Source: Polyangiaceae bacterium (GTDB lineage: Bacteria; Myxococcota_A; Polyangia; Polyangiales; Polyangiaceae). From it: 64,000 nucleotides of DNA. Below are positions 56,382 to 64,000 of the stretch, one piece after another. Every line of letters begins with the position of its first letter. Position 1 is the stretch's first letter. The notes beneath the pieces are model-generated. The model saw only the letters and a program-made list of their open reading frames with translations, had not been told where the DNA came from and made no database searches. Both the position numbers and the translations under genes were made by a program. The stretch spans positions 1 through 64,000 of the forward strand of contig JABSRN010000007.1 of assembly GCA_013214025.1 (NCBI GenBank), read 5' to 3'.

Positions 56382-56564
56382 ATGTCGCTGGAGAATCTCA
56401 TGACCGTCAAGGAGGTGGCAGCGCTACTTCGCGTGTCACCACAAACCCTCTACAAGATGCTAGATCAGGGAGAGATCCCGGCAGTCAAGGTCGGCAGCCA
56501 GTGGCGCTTCGACCGCAACCGCATCCGCGACTGGCTCGAGGGGCAAAGCTCCGAAACCGGCTGA
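56382..56564 (+). CDS. Helix-turn-helix (excisionase/MerR-like) DNA-binding protein
   Basis: 60 residues from ATG 56382. MTVKEVAALLRVSPQTLYKM and LDQGEIPAVKVGSQWRFDRN form the winged HTH_17 fold used by excisionases and small regulators. No effector domain. There are no phage or integrase genes around, so it is probably a stand-alone regulator; its target is unknown. It is convergent with argJ. Confidence 0.85.
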   Translation: MSLENLMTVKEVAALLRVSPQTLYKMLDQGEIPAVKVGSQWRFDRNRIRDWLEGQSSETG

Positions 56565-56607
56565 CGGGGTCTCACAGCCATCTGCCCTTTCCACTGATGC
56601 CGAACTA

Positions 56608-57837
56608 TCAGGTGGTGTAGTCCGCGTTGATGCGAATGTAGCCCTCGGTCAGATCGCAGCCCCACGCGGTGGCCTGGTGGCCGCCTAATCCCAGCTCCAC
56701 CGTGACGCGGACCTCGGACTGTCTCATGGTGTCGCTGATGGTCTTGAGATCCAGCTCGGTGGGTGTCCCGGAGTGGAACGCCTCATGCTCGCCAATCCAG
56801 ATACCGACGGATTCAACGTCCAACTGAGCCCCCGATCTGCCGAGCGCCATCAACACGCGGCCCAGGTTGGCGTCCTTGCCGGTGATCATGGTTTTTACGA
56901 GTGGCGAAGACGCGATGCAACGAGCTGCGCGCCTGGCGTCTGATTCTGAGCTCGCTCCTTTGACAACGACTTCGATGAGAGTTTCCGCTCCTTCGCCATC
57001 TCGACAAAGGTCCCGACTCAACTCGATCGCCACGTCCATCAAGGCTTGCTGGAAGGCGACACCCAAGGGCTCGCCGCCGGACAAGAGCTCACCGCCGGCC
57101 GCTCCATTGGCCAGTAACAACATGGTGTCGCTCGTGGACGTATCCATGTCCACATCTGTCATATTGATGGATCGGTCGGCTGTGTCCTTCAACAAAGGTG
57201 CTATCCACGAAGGCGCGATGGGCGCATCGGTAGTCAGAAAACAAAACACGGTCGCCATGTCGGGGTGCACCATGCCCGATCCTTTCGCGGTGCCCCCCAC
57301 CACATAGCTTTGCCCTCCCACGCTGAATCTAATGGCTCGTTCTTTGCTGACGGTATCAGTGGTCATGATGGCGCGCGCAAACGAGGCACCACCATCGTCA
57401 GTGAGCTCGATCTCGCCGATGCCCTGTTCTATGACCGGCATCGGCAACGGACGCGCAATCACTCCCGTGGAGGCCACCAATACTTGGTCCGCCGAGACAT
57501 GGAGTCTCGCAGCAGTGATCGCGGCCATCCGACGCGCGTCTTCGAGACCGCGGGCCCCCATGGCCACATTGGAACAACCGGAATTGGCGACCAACGCGTG
57601 CGCCCGACCATCCGCGAGGTTTTCTCGGCACACCGCCACCGGCGCACCACAGACCTTGTTTCGGGTAAACACCCCGGCGGCAGTGGCCAGGCGTTCACTC
57701 CAAAGCAATCCCAGATCTAACCGCGGTTCCGTGCCGTACCGCTTTATGCCCACATATCGCGCGCCAGCTTGCCACCCCCGGGGGCTGGTTACCCCTCCGT
57801 CAGGGAGGAATTGGGGTTGGGTCGGGACTGTAGCCAT
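56608..57837 (-). CDS. argJ: Bifunctional ornithine acetyltransferase / N-acetylglutamate synthase
   Basis: 409 residues. ArgJ transfers the acetyl group from N-acetylornithine to glutamate in arginine synthesis. Autocleavage site in KGSGMVHPDMATVF, with Thr after MA as the N-terminal nucleophile of the beta chain, and the oxyanion pair in ASTGVIA are present. One segment that is usually NSGNANA reads NSGCSNVA, an uncommon variant near the active site. The C-terminus INADYTT is typical. Other arg genes are not in the window. Confidence 0.93.
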   Translation of the reverse strand: MATVPTQPQFLPDGGVTSPRGWQAGARYVGIKRYGTEPRLDLGLLWSERLATAAGVFTRNKVCGAPVAVCRENLADGRAHALVANSGCSNVAMGARGLEDARRMAAITAARLHVSADQVLVASTGVIARPLPMPVIEQGIGEIELTDDGGASFARAIMTTDTVSKERAIRFSVGGQSYVVGGTAKGSGMVHPDMATVFCFLTTDAPIAPSWIAPLLKDTADRSINMTDVDMDTSTSDTMLLLANGAAGGELLSGGEPLGVAFQQALMDVAIELSRDLCRDGEGAETLIEVVVKGASSESDARRAARCIASSPLVKTMITGKDANLGRVLMALGRSGAQLDVESVGIWIGEHEAFHSGTPTELDLKTISDTMRQSEVRVTVELGLGGHQATAWGCDLTEGYIRINADYTT

Positions 57838-57944
57838 TTGAAAAAATCCTCAGAGAACCGCCTAGAACCGTTCCGGCACGAAACTTAGCACTTTAGCGCT
57901 GACCAGATCTTCCGTTCTGCGGCAGTAGTCGCTCTCTCTCGCCA

Positions 57945-59076
57945 GTGCACCACAAACGCCGGATGAAACTCGGTCGCCGAGTCCAACAGAGAAAGTGCGC
58001 TCGCGCCGAAACCACCGCCGGGAGTTCGGTAGTCGTCGAGGCGCCAGCCCATCAAACTCGTATACTGATCGCCGACGACGACGGGGTCACCCGGCGCTTG
58101 CTCAGCCTTCACCTACAGGACTGGGGTTACGAAGTGACCGAGGCCCCGAACGGCGCGTCGGCCCTCAGCGCTCTGGCGGGGAGTACCGCCCCTCGAATCG
58201 CCATCATCGATTGGGAAATGGCGACACAGAGCGGCGTTCCAGCGTACCGCATCCTGCGTGGCCGTCCAGGTCCTTAGGTCTACGTGATGTTGCTCACGAG
58301 ATTTATTGATGAGCGAAGGCTCATCGAAGGCCTCAAGTCGGGCGCCGACGATTTTGTCACCAAACCCTTCCGGCCCGCGGAGCTTGAAGCGCGATTTCGA
58401 GCAGGCATCCGCGTCATCGAACTCGAAGAGCGGCTTCTGCAGGTTCAGCATCATGTGCAACAACGCGCGCTCTTTGACGCCCTCACTGGCGCGAGCACTC
58501 GCCAGTCAATCTTGGACACATTGGTCACCGAGTTCGAGCGCGCTCAGCGAACCAAGACACGACTGAGCGTCATCTATCTGGATCTGGATCTATTCAAGCA
58601 GATCAACGACACCCACAGTCACCGCGCTGGCGACGAAGTCCTCAAGGAAACGGCGCAACGGATTCAGGCAACGCTACGCACCTACGATTCCTTTGGACGT
58701 CTCGGCGGCGAAGAATTCTTGCTCATTTCCCCCGGCTACGGACTGGAACGGGAGCGAGTGGTGGCCCGAGCGCCTTCGAGTCGCCATCGCGGCTGAGCCC
58801 ATCCATACCGGCCCTGGCTACGTTCCGGTGACCGCGAGTATGGGGGTCGCCGCCACCGTGCAAACGTATCATTCCGGCACGGATATGATCGAAGCTGCGG
58901 ATGGAGCCCTTTACGTCGCGAAGCACAACGGCCGTAACCGTGTAAAGCTAGCCGAGGACCGCACCAGCCCAGTCACACGATATTCTCAACTCAGCCTCCC
59001 GCCGGGCACCAAGCAACAATTCTCAACTCAGCCAATCCTGTCACCCGACGAATTGCAATCTCTTAGAGAGGTACCC
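57945..59076 (+). pseudogene. Receiver-GGDEF diguanylate cyclase gene with an amber codon and a frameshift
   Basis: One frame reads a receiver domain (ILIADDDGVTRRLL, phosphoacceptor in IIDWEMAT) up to TAG 58275-58277, where ...GRPGP*VYVMLLTRF suggests Tyr TAC changed to TAG. The same frame then continues through GADDFVTKPFRP, a linker helix and a GGDEF domain with LDLDLFKQINDTH, an I-site RTYD and GGEEF. At 58765-58767 a run CCC (expected CC) shifts the frame: the text goes from LERERVVA to ERLRVAIAAEPI in the next frame, which contains TASMGVAATV and runs on without a stop into the Hpt domain. Without repair, no active cyclase can be made. The start before the receiver is uncertain (57945 or 57963). 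Confidence 0.85.
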
Positions 59077-59481
59077 ATGTCTGACAAACCCGCAGTCCCC
59101 AAAGAAGAGCATTGGGCCGAACTGCCTGTCTTCGACTGCTCGACACTAGAACAACTTGGTGAACTAATCGACGAGGGGGACAGCTCGTTTTTGACCGAAC
59201 TGTTTCAAACCTACTTGGAGAGTGCCAAAGAAAATATCGTGTTCATCAGAACGACTGGCGAAGAATACAATCGAGATGAATTGCGACGAGCCGCCCACAC
59301 GCTCAAGGGCAGTAGTCTCAACGTCGGTGCCACCCAGGTCGCGACCACCGCCAAAGAGTTGGAGAATGACCTACGCAAAGGCGGCGTACCGGACATGAAC
59401 TACTGGGCTGGCGTTCTGGACAAGCAGGTCACGCTAGTGAGCGAAGGCTACGCCGCCGCCATCGAGCAGCTCGTCAGTTAG
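59077..59481 (+). CDS. Histidine phosphotransfer (Hpt) domain protein
   Basis: 134 residues from ATG 59077, which has a strong ribosome-binding site AGAGAGG 5 nt upstream and so can be translated on its own. The core RRAAHTLKGSSLNVGA carries the phosphorylated His; the rest is a four-helix bundle with LGELIDEGDSSFLTELFQTY. The frame is continuous with the 3' end of the broken cyclase gene, so the original protein may have been a receiver-GGDEF-Hpt fusion. Hpt domains pass phosphate between a hybrid kinase and receivers; no hybrid kinase is in the window. Confidence 0.85.
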   Translation: MSDKPAVPKEEHWAELPVFDCSTLEQLGELIDEGDSSFLTELFQTYLESAKENIVFIRTTGEEYNRDELRRAAHTLKGSSLNVGATQVATTAKELENDLRKGGVPDMNYWAGVLDKQVTLVSEGYAAAIEQLVS

Positions 59482-59506
59482 CCGACGGGTCGCGACAGCC
59501 CGCGGC

Positions 59507-60043
59507 TCACTCCTCCAGAATCAATCGTATCTGCCGATCTAAGTCGGCTTCGTCACCGTCAGTAAATCCAGTGTGCACATGCCGGATGAGCCCGGCTCGA
59601 TCAATGATGTAGCTCGTAGGCATCGTCTCGATACCAAAGCTACCCGCCACTGACTTGTCCTCGTCCCACGCGATCGGAAAACTTACGCCGGTCTCCTCAA
59701 CGAACTTTGCGATGCCGTCCGACTCATCGTTTTCGTTGATGCCGATGACCACCAACTCCGGGTAACGCTCCGCCAGTTCTTGATACTTGGGAAATGAAAC
59801 GGCGCAGGGCTGGCACCAAGTCGCCCAGAAGTCGACCACCACGATCTTGCCCTCTAAGGCCGCTAGGCTCAGCTCGGAACCATCCGTCGCGGTCAGTTCG
59901 AAGCTCGGAGCCGGTTCGCCACCGCCCTCGGTTGCGGAACTCACGCCCGGAGAAAGCAGCGCGCCCTTGCCGCAGCCCAACAGCAGTCCAGGAACCAACA
60001 GGCACAGTCCGATCCACGCCGGCGCACTCATCTTCATTGCCAA
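59507..60043 (-). CDS. TlpA-family thioredoxin-like lipoprotein
   Basis: 178 residues. Lipoprotein signal WIGLCLLVPGLLLGC with Cys at residue 24, then a thioredoxin fold with DFWATWCQPCAVSFPK (active-site WCQPC) and cis-Pro in ETMPTSYIID. It reduces disulfides in the periplasm, for example in cytochrome c maturation; the substrate is not shown. The gene is convergent with the Hpt gene. Confidence 0.93.
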   Translation of the reverse strand: MAMKMSAPAWIGLCLLVPGLLLGCGKGALLSPGVSSATEGGGEPAPSFELTATDGSELSLAALEGKIVVVDFWATWCQPCAVSFPKYQELAERYPELVVIGINENDESDGIAKFVEETGVSFPIAWDEDKSVAGSFGIETMPTSYIIDRAGLIRHVHTGFTDGDEADLDRQIRLILEE

Positions 60044-60215
60044 TCAGTAGCAAACTGCCGAACAGAAGTCGTTTCAACTCGGGGCGGACTGCGACGCGAT
60101 CGGCCGGCCGTTGCGCTGGTTCAGAAGCCGAGCCCGGATTCAGTAGGCCAGCCTTTGGAGAGCAGTCGGGCACCGACAAGAGAGGCTGAAAGCCTCGTTA
60201 TTACTCGGGAATGTC

Positions 60216-60290
60216 TGGAGGTGAGGACCGGATTCGAACCGGCGTATAACGGTTTTGCAAACCGTTGCCTAACCATTTGGCTACCTCACC
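60216..60290 (-). tRNA. tRNA-Cys (anticodon GCA)
   Basis: On the minus strand the acceptor GGTGAGG pairs with CCTCACC, the anticodon stem is ACGGT/ACCGT with loop TTGCAAA (GCA at 34-36), and the T-arm is CCGG-TTCGAAT-CCGG. The CCA end is encoded, unlike the tRNA-Ala here. All arms have normal spacing. Confidence 0.95.
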
Positions 60291-60451
60291 AATACCGGGG
60301 ATTCCCGGTAGGCCGCACCCTAGTTCACGGAAGCCGGCGGTCAAGACCAATCCCATAGAAAGCACTCTGGGACGCGGAATAGCGCGCTGAGACGAGAGCT
60401 GCACGGGGCCGGGTCGCTGTGTAAACTCGGCATTTCGGGAGTCGAAGCGAC

Positions 60452-60904
60452 ATGTGGGTAAGTATCGGATCGGACGACGGCGGCCCCCTGCTGGACGCAC
60501 TCAAAGCCGCGCTGCGGGCCCGAGGTTACGAGCTATCGGAACATGGCGCCGGAGCCCTGCGCCCGGAGCCCTGGGCCCAAACGGCTCTCAGCGTCGCCCG
60601 TGAGGTCGCCAGCGGTCGCTCCCAGTTCGGTGTCGTGATGTGCTTCACCGGAACCGGTGTTTCCATCGCCGCGAACAAAGTACCCGGAATCCGGGCAGCT
60701 CTCTGCGGCGACGCTGAAACGGCACGAGGGGCTAGACTCTGGAACAACGCCAACGTGTTAGCTTTGAGCCTTCGTTCTACCACCCCGCAGCTGGGAGCAG
60801 AGATCCTCGAAGCCTGGCTGAGAGCTGACTACAGCGGCGAGGAACACGACAGCCTTCGAATTCTAGAGCTCACCGATGACGCCCAGCGGGATGGCACCAG
60901 TTAG
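60452..60904 (+). CDS. rpiB: Ribose-5-phosphate isomerase B
   Basis: 150 residues, normal RpiB length. MWVSIGSDDGGPLLDALKAA gives the N-terminal phosphate loop; FGVVMCFTGTGVSIAANK with the catalytic Cys, GIRAALCGDAETARGARLWN and NNANVLALSLRS follow. It interconverts ribose- and ribulose-5-phosphate in the pentose phosphate pathway. The usual CGTGIG reads CFTGTG, a one-residue shift but with the base Cys kept. The gene stands alone behind tRNA-Cys. Confidence 0.9.
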   Translation: MWVSIGSDDGGPLLDALKAALRARGYELSEHGAGALRPEPWAQTALSVAREVASGRSQFGVVMCFTGTGVSIAANKVPGIRAALCGDAETARGARLWNNANVLALSLRSTTPQLGAEILEAWLRADYSGEEHDSLRILELTDDAQRDGTS

Positions 60905-60954
60905 TCCCAGCTGGCGGACAGCTGGGCGAGCGCGGTAAGGCTGCGCAATCGTGA

Positions 60955-61551
60955 TCAGTCGCTGTCCTCGGAAATGTAGCTAAGAACGACGTCGTCCAAA
61001 GTAGGCGCGGATTCTTGGGTGGGTTGTCCAAAAATCGATTGCTGACTTTCCGCCGGCTGAAAAATCGCCGCCGGTCGTGGCGCAGCATACGTGGCTTCAC
61101 TGCCGTCCGCGGGCGGCGAGCTTTGCGTGGCCGCAGGCGTGCCAAGAGCTGGTGTTCCCCGACGATGCTCGCCTCCGGAGTCCGCGATCTTTTGAGTCGG
61201 ATTGTCCGCTGCTTGCATTTCACTCTTCGGAGGCGGCGGAGCCTTACCTCTGACGACCGCGCCGGGTTTTCCCTCCACCAGATCGTCCAAGCTACCGTCG
61301 CGGAGAGCGATGAACATCGCCTTGTGCTGGTCCTTCATCATCCGCCGCACAATTTTCGTGAGATCGTCGCTATCGATGTGCTCGGTGTAGTCCGTCCGGC
61401 TGCTGTGAACGATACGTCCGCCGTCCGCAAAAAGATGCGTGAGGATGTGCGGGTGCTTGACGCCAGAGTCTTCCGTCTGGACGTGGAAGAGACGTCCCTT
61501 GTGTTTCACGTTGTTGTTGAAACCCAGCAGAGGCGATAACGGCTTACCCAC
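60955..61551 (-). CDS. Hypothetical protein with conserved N-terminal domain
   Basis: 198 residues. Residues 1-100 (FNNNVKHKGRLFHVQTEDSG, KHPHILTHLFADGGRIVHS, IVRRMMKDQHKAMFIALRDG) form a compact alpha/beta domain of a family common in Myxococcota; the rest is a Pro/Ala/Thr-rich disordered tail ending LDDVVLSYISEDSD. No signal peptide, so cytoplasmic. Function unknown. It could be an adaptor whose tail is recognised or phosphorylated. Confidence 0.8.
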   Translation of the reverse strand: MGKPLSPLLGFNNNVKHKGRLFHVQTEDSGVKHPHILTHLFADGGRIVHSSRTDYTEHIDSDDLTKIVRRMMKDQHKAMFIALRDGSLDDLVEGKPGAVVRGKAPPPPKSEMQAADNPTQKIADSGGEHRRGTPALGTPAATQSSPPADGSEATYAAPRPAAIFQPAESQQSIFGQPTQESAPTLDDVVLSYISEDSD

Positions 61552-61806
61552 GAAAATATTTCCTAGTAACCACTTGAGTATAGCGTGTCAGCGCTTAGTG
61601 AGTACGGGATCCCCCCCCGGATCGAAAATAGTGTCGAATCATTCCGACTACCGGGTCTGTTCTCGAATAATACAATCGCAGCAAATGCACCATCGCGCGG
61701 CAATCTTGGCGCACCGCGACGAAAGCCACTACCGCTGGAAGCTTTCTGAGAATATGGGTCGATGTACGGCGCCGGTCTCGCAACACCGACACCATGGCGA
61801 ACGCGG

Positions 61807-63756
61807 CTATATCACGCCCTCTTCGTCCAGTCGCCTCATTCCCTCGAGCAGCAATGCCTCGGGGCTCTCTTCGATCAACTGTTGGGGGGCCTTAAAAGTC
61901 GGGTCGAGCATGAACTCTCCTTTGACTAGTTTGAGCATGCCGTACACAGCATCCTGGCCTCGAAGGGTTTCGTAGAGCGCATTGTAGATTTTTCCATCCA
62001 CAAAGTGAATTTCACCCTTGCCGCTCTTGGAGGTGATCTTGAGCGAACCCGTCTTGCGCCCATGCCACAACACTTGAACGATCTCCGGCAGGCCCATCTC
62101 TTCTAGGGAACCGGAAACACCTCGCGTGCGTCGTTGGCCGCGCGCCTCCCGCTCCATGATTTGCTTGAGCTTCGCCACCAAGATATCCGTGGTGACGGGT
62201 TTGGTCATGAAATCCGCAGCGCCCATTTCGAATGCCTTGGTGGCATCTGCTCGGGCAGTCCGCCCGGTTACAAACACCCAGGGCACTTTCTCTCCCCACT
62301 CATGCTTCCGAGCCTCCGCGAGCAGCGCGAAGCCATCTTGCGGCTTGAGGTCGAGTTCGCTCACTACGATCTCGACCGCGCCCTTCTCAAGAATCTTCAC
62401 CGCCTGATCGACGGTACGTGCAATCGCGACTTCGAAGCCCTGCTCAATCAGCCGCAGCTCGAGAACCGTGGTCTCCTCCGGATCCGGATCCACAACGAGA
62501 GCGAGATGACGGTCTGCCAGTAGGCGAGCCTTCAGGTCCTCGCCGGTGACGGTGTGTTTGAACAAGTCGACGAGGTTCGGGTCAAAAATCGATCCCTTGT
62601 AACGTTCCAAGACTTCGCACGCCTGAATCGGGCGAAGTGTCTTCCGGAAGGGATTGCGCGGGTTCTGCGTCAGGTCGGCGTATGTGTCGGAAATCGCCAA
62701 GAGCCTCGCGCCCAGGGGGATATCTTTGCCGGAGGCTTCGCCCGGGATGCCCTTGCCATCGAAGCGCTCGTACATGCTTTCCAACGTGTGAATGGTGTCC
62801 CGCGGCAGATCCACGGACTCCATCAAACGAAGCGGCGAGCGCACCGCTTTGGCGGCCGAGGTACGATGCCCCTCGTACTCAGATACATTGAGTGCGGTCA
62901 GATGGTAGGCACTCATCTTGCCGATGTCGTGCAAGTGCGCGGCGATGGCAAACGCTGAAGCTTGGGTGTCCGATACGCCGATGCGCTCGGCAATTTTTTT
63001 GATCAATCTCGCGACCTGCGCGGAGTGTCCACGCAGGTCTGCCCGCGCGTTCTCGATTAGACTCACCAGTACGTTGAGCGTTTCAGCGTAAGCTTCACTG
63101 GCAATGCCACGCGAACCGGCGGAGCCCGTGGCGGATCCGCCTTGGGATAGATCGCCCTCAGACAGTACGCGTTCTCTACTGGTCTCGTCCGCCAGGGAGA
63201 CCGTCATCGACTCCTCGCTGACCAGGTTTCGCTCGAACACGTTGAGCATGTTCGTGAACTGTTCGTGTGCGCCTTTGTCGAGCACCGCGAAAGCGTGGAT
63301 ATCTCCGCCGTAGGCCTTACCGATCGCAGCTTTCACCGCCAGCGGCCGTCCAACGAAGGCGTTGACCTTCCGAACGCCAGAGCTCATCTGGATTTCTTGG
63401 AGAGCTTCTTTGTTATCCGGATCCGGCGTAACAACGCTCAGAACAGATTTCTTGCTGTCGAATAGAACAGGGAAGATGGTCTGAGATTCGGCGATCGCCT
63501 TCGGAACTTTTTCCAACGTGAGCCGATCGATATCAGCCTTGGAAAGCTTCTCGGTGGAGACGAAACGAGTGTTGTAGATGCCGGCAATAAACTTCAGCAG
63601 TACGGCCTCATCGACAACGCTGGTGTCGATGAGCGCCTCTTCAATTCGCCCGCCCATCATCTGGTGATGGTTAAGCGCGCCTTCTTGTTGCTCGGCAGTG
63701 ATCACTCCCTCTTTAACGAGAGAGTCGAGGAGCCGGACATTACCAGTCGGATGCAT
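61807..63756 (-). CDS. Signalling protein: MshEN, HD-GYP-like, receiver and DUF4388 domains
   Basis: 649 residues. Domains in order: MshEN/GSPII_E N-terminal domain (about 8-160, LLDSLVKEGVITAEQQEGAL, binds c-di-GMP in relatives); HD-GYP-like phosphodiesterase (220-400) with AIAAHLHDIGK and ERFDGKGIPGEASGKDIPLG, where the GYP of the family reads GIP; a receiver domain (430-550) that keeps the Lys region DFMTKPVT but has SELDL instead of a clear phosphoacceptor; and a DUF4388/PATAN domain (565-649). It probably senses c-di-GMP and may hydrolyse it. Intact and uninterrupted. Confidence 0.88.
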   Translation of the reverse strand: MHPTGNVRLLDSLVKEGVITAEQQEGALNHHQMMGGRIEEALIDTSVVDEAVLLKFIAGIYNTRFVSTEKLSKADIDRLTLEKVPKAIAESQTIFPVLFDSKKSVLSVVTPDPDNKEALQEIQMSSGVRKVNAFVGRPLAVKAAIGKAYGGDIHAFAVLDKGAHEQFTNMLNVFERNLVSEESMTVSLADETSRERVLSEGDLSQGGSATGSAGSRGIASEAYAETLNVLVSLIENARADLRGHSAQVARLIKKIAERIGVSDTQASAFAIAAHLHDIGKMSAYHLTALNVSEYEGHRTSAAKAVRSPLRLMESVDLPRDTIHTLESMYERFDGKGIPGEASGKDIPLGARLLAISDTYADLTQNPRNPFRKTLRPIQACEVLERYKGSIFDPNLVDLFKHTVTGEDLKARLLADRHLALVVDPDPEETTVLELRLIEQGFEVAIARTVDQAVKILEKGAVEIVVSELDLKPQDGFALLAEARKHEWGEKVPWVFVTGRTARADATKAFEMGAADFMTKPVTTDILVAKLKQIMEREARGQRRTRGVSGSLEEMGLPEIVQVLWHGRKTGSLKITSKSGKGEIHFVDGKIYNALYETLRGQDAVYGMLKLVKGEFMLDPTFKAPQQLIEESPEALLLEGMRRLDEEGVI

Positions 63757-64000
63757 GAGCTAACTGAGGAGTATAGTTCATACTTTTCGTCTGTGGGCCG
63801 AGAACTCGCACCGCTTTGGGACGCACGCACGCGCGGTTACGGTCGGCGACGATTCGGCCGCTGCCGGGGGGTGGCCGGACGTAACCGCTTCGTGGCGCCT
63901 GTGCAGGCACCCTCCGACCATCGCGTCCACCGTCGTCGGGCTCGGTTCCGTGTGGACGACGGACCGATCTAAACAAAGGTCGGCATTTCACTCGGAAATT
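63757..64000. other. Upstream region of the MshEN/HD-GYP gene, to the window edge
   Basis: About 244 bp. A plus-strand frame (63664-63972) runs through it but is Arg-rich and overlaps the start of the signalling gene, so it is probably not a gene. The promoter of the minus-strand gene should be here; no clear motif is seen. An Arg/Gly-rich open stretch near 63900 has no recognisable protein. Confidence 0.4.

Noticed and set aside
56382-56564. Excisionase marking an integrated element
   Set aside because: No integrase, attachment repeats or phage genes lie within reach; tRNA-Ala and tRNA-Cys ends show no duplicated 3' segments nearby.

Overview
The window is GC-rich, densely coded bacterial DNA and most likely comes from the Myxococcota (old Deltaproteobacteria). 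The evidence is the protein repertoire: secreted Cys-rich or Ala/Asp-rich lipoproteins, a thrombospondin-type-3-repeat outer-membrane protein, FHA-GGDEF and PP2C-cyclic-nucleotide-domain fusions, FecR-like lipoproteins, an MshEN/HD-GYP/receiver/DUF4388 protein and many long exported proteins of unknown family. I cannot fix the order or genus from sequence alone. About 50 apparently intact protein genes, two tRNA genes (Ala-CGC, Cys-GCA) and five broken genes can be supported. There is no prophage, transposase, integrase, CRISPR array or rRNA.

Layout. 1-6.9 kb: SET-domain fragment, two alpha/beta hydrolases, a DUF938 methyltransferase, a Nudix hydrolase, a decayed GGDEF gene, an AI-2E-type transporter, a monooxygenase-like protein and a TrmA/RlmD-type RNA methyltransferase. 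7-15.4 kb is a decay zone: a FecR-type gene broken by three single-base shifts, a HAD-hydrolase remnant with a strong hairpin, an intact DUF2254 membrane protein, and a 4.1-kb Lhr-type helicase gene carrying four in-frame stop codons, one frameshift and a Walker A Gly-to-Asp change. 15.5-24.6 kb, all minus strand: FHA-GGDEF cyclase, glycosyltransferase, MiaE, YjbQ, a lipoprotein, a beta-propeller protein and an S55 peptidase. 25-32.3 kb: small membrane protein, lipoprotein, a gene-free stretch with a 61-nt palindrome, DUF362 protein, FAD-oxidoreductase/SelD fusion, ComEA-like HhH protein and a haem-oxygenase-like protein. 32.3-40.6 kb: hisG and murA on the minus strand, then a TSP3 outer-membrane protein, a HEAT-like exported protein, xseB, a CinA-type protein and a RadC-like protein on the plus strand. 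40.8-49.4 kb: PP2C-cNMP protein, FecR-like lipoprotein, two envelope proteins, RluA and a membrane protein. 49.4-64 kb: lipoprotein, dnaK, tRNA-Ala, SRPBCC protein, FGE-like protein, YqgE, a HTH protein, argJ, a broken receiver-GGDEF gene running into an Hpt domain, TlpA-like thioredoxin, tRNA-Cys, rpiB, a conserved hypothetical and the MshEN/HD-GYP protein.

How the genes relate: housekeeping genes (murA, hisG, dnaK, argJ, xseB, rluA, rpiB, tRNAs) are intact and mixed with envelope and signalling genes. Probable transcription units are murA-hisG, xseB-cinA (8-nt overlap), TSP3 protein-HEAT protein (4-nt overlap), S55 peptidase-beta-propeller, PP2C-FecR lipoprotein-outer-membrane proteins, and yqgE-FGE-like (stop abuts start). 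Two intact c-di-GMP proteins sit beside two broken GGDEF genes, so signalling genes seem to be turning over here. I found no clearly new multi-gene system. The strongest unusual signals are the point-mutated Lhr gene, the run of broken genes, the palindromes and the fusion proteins.
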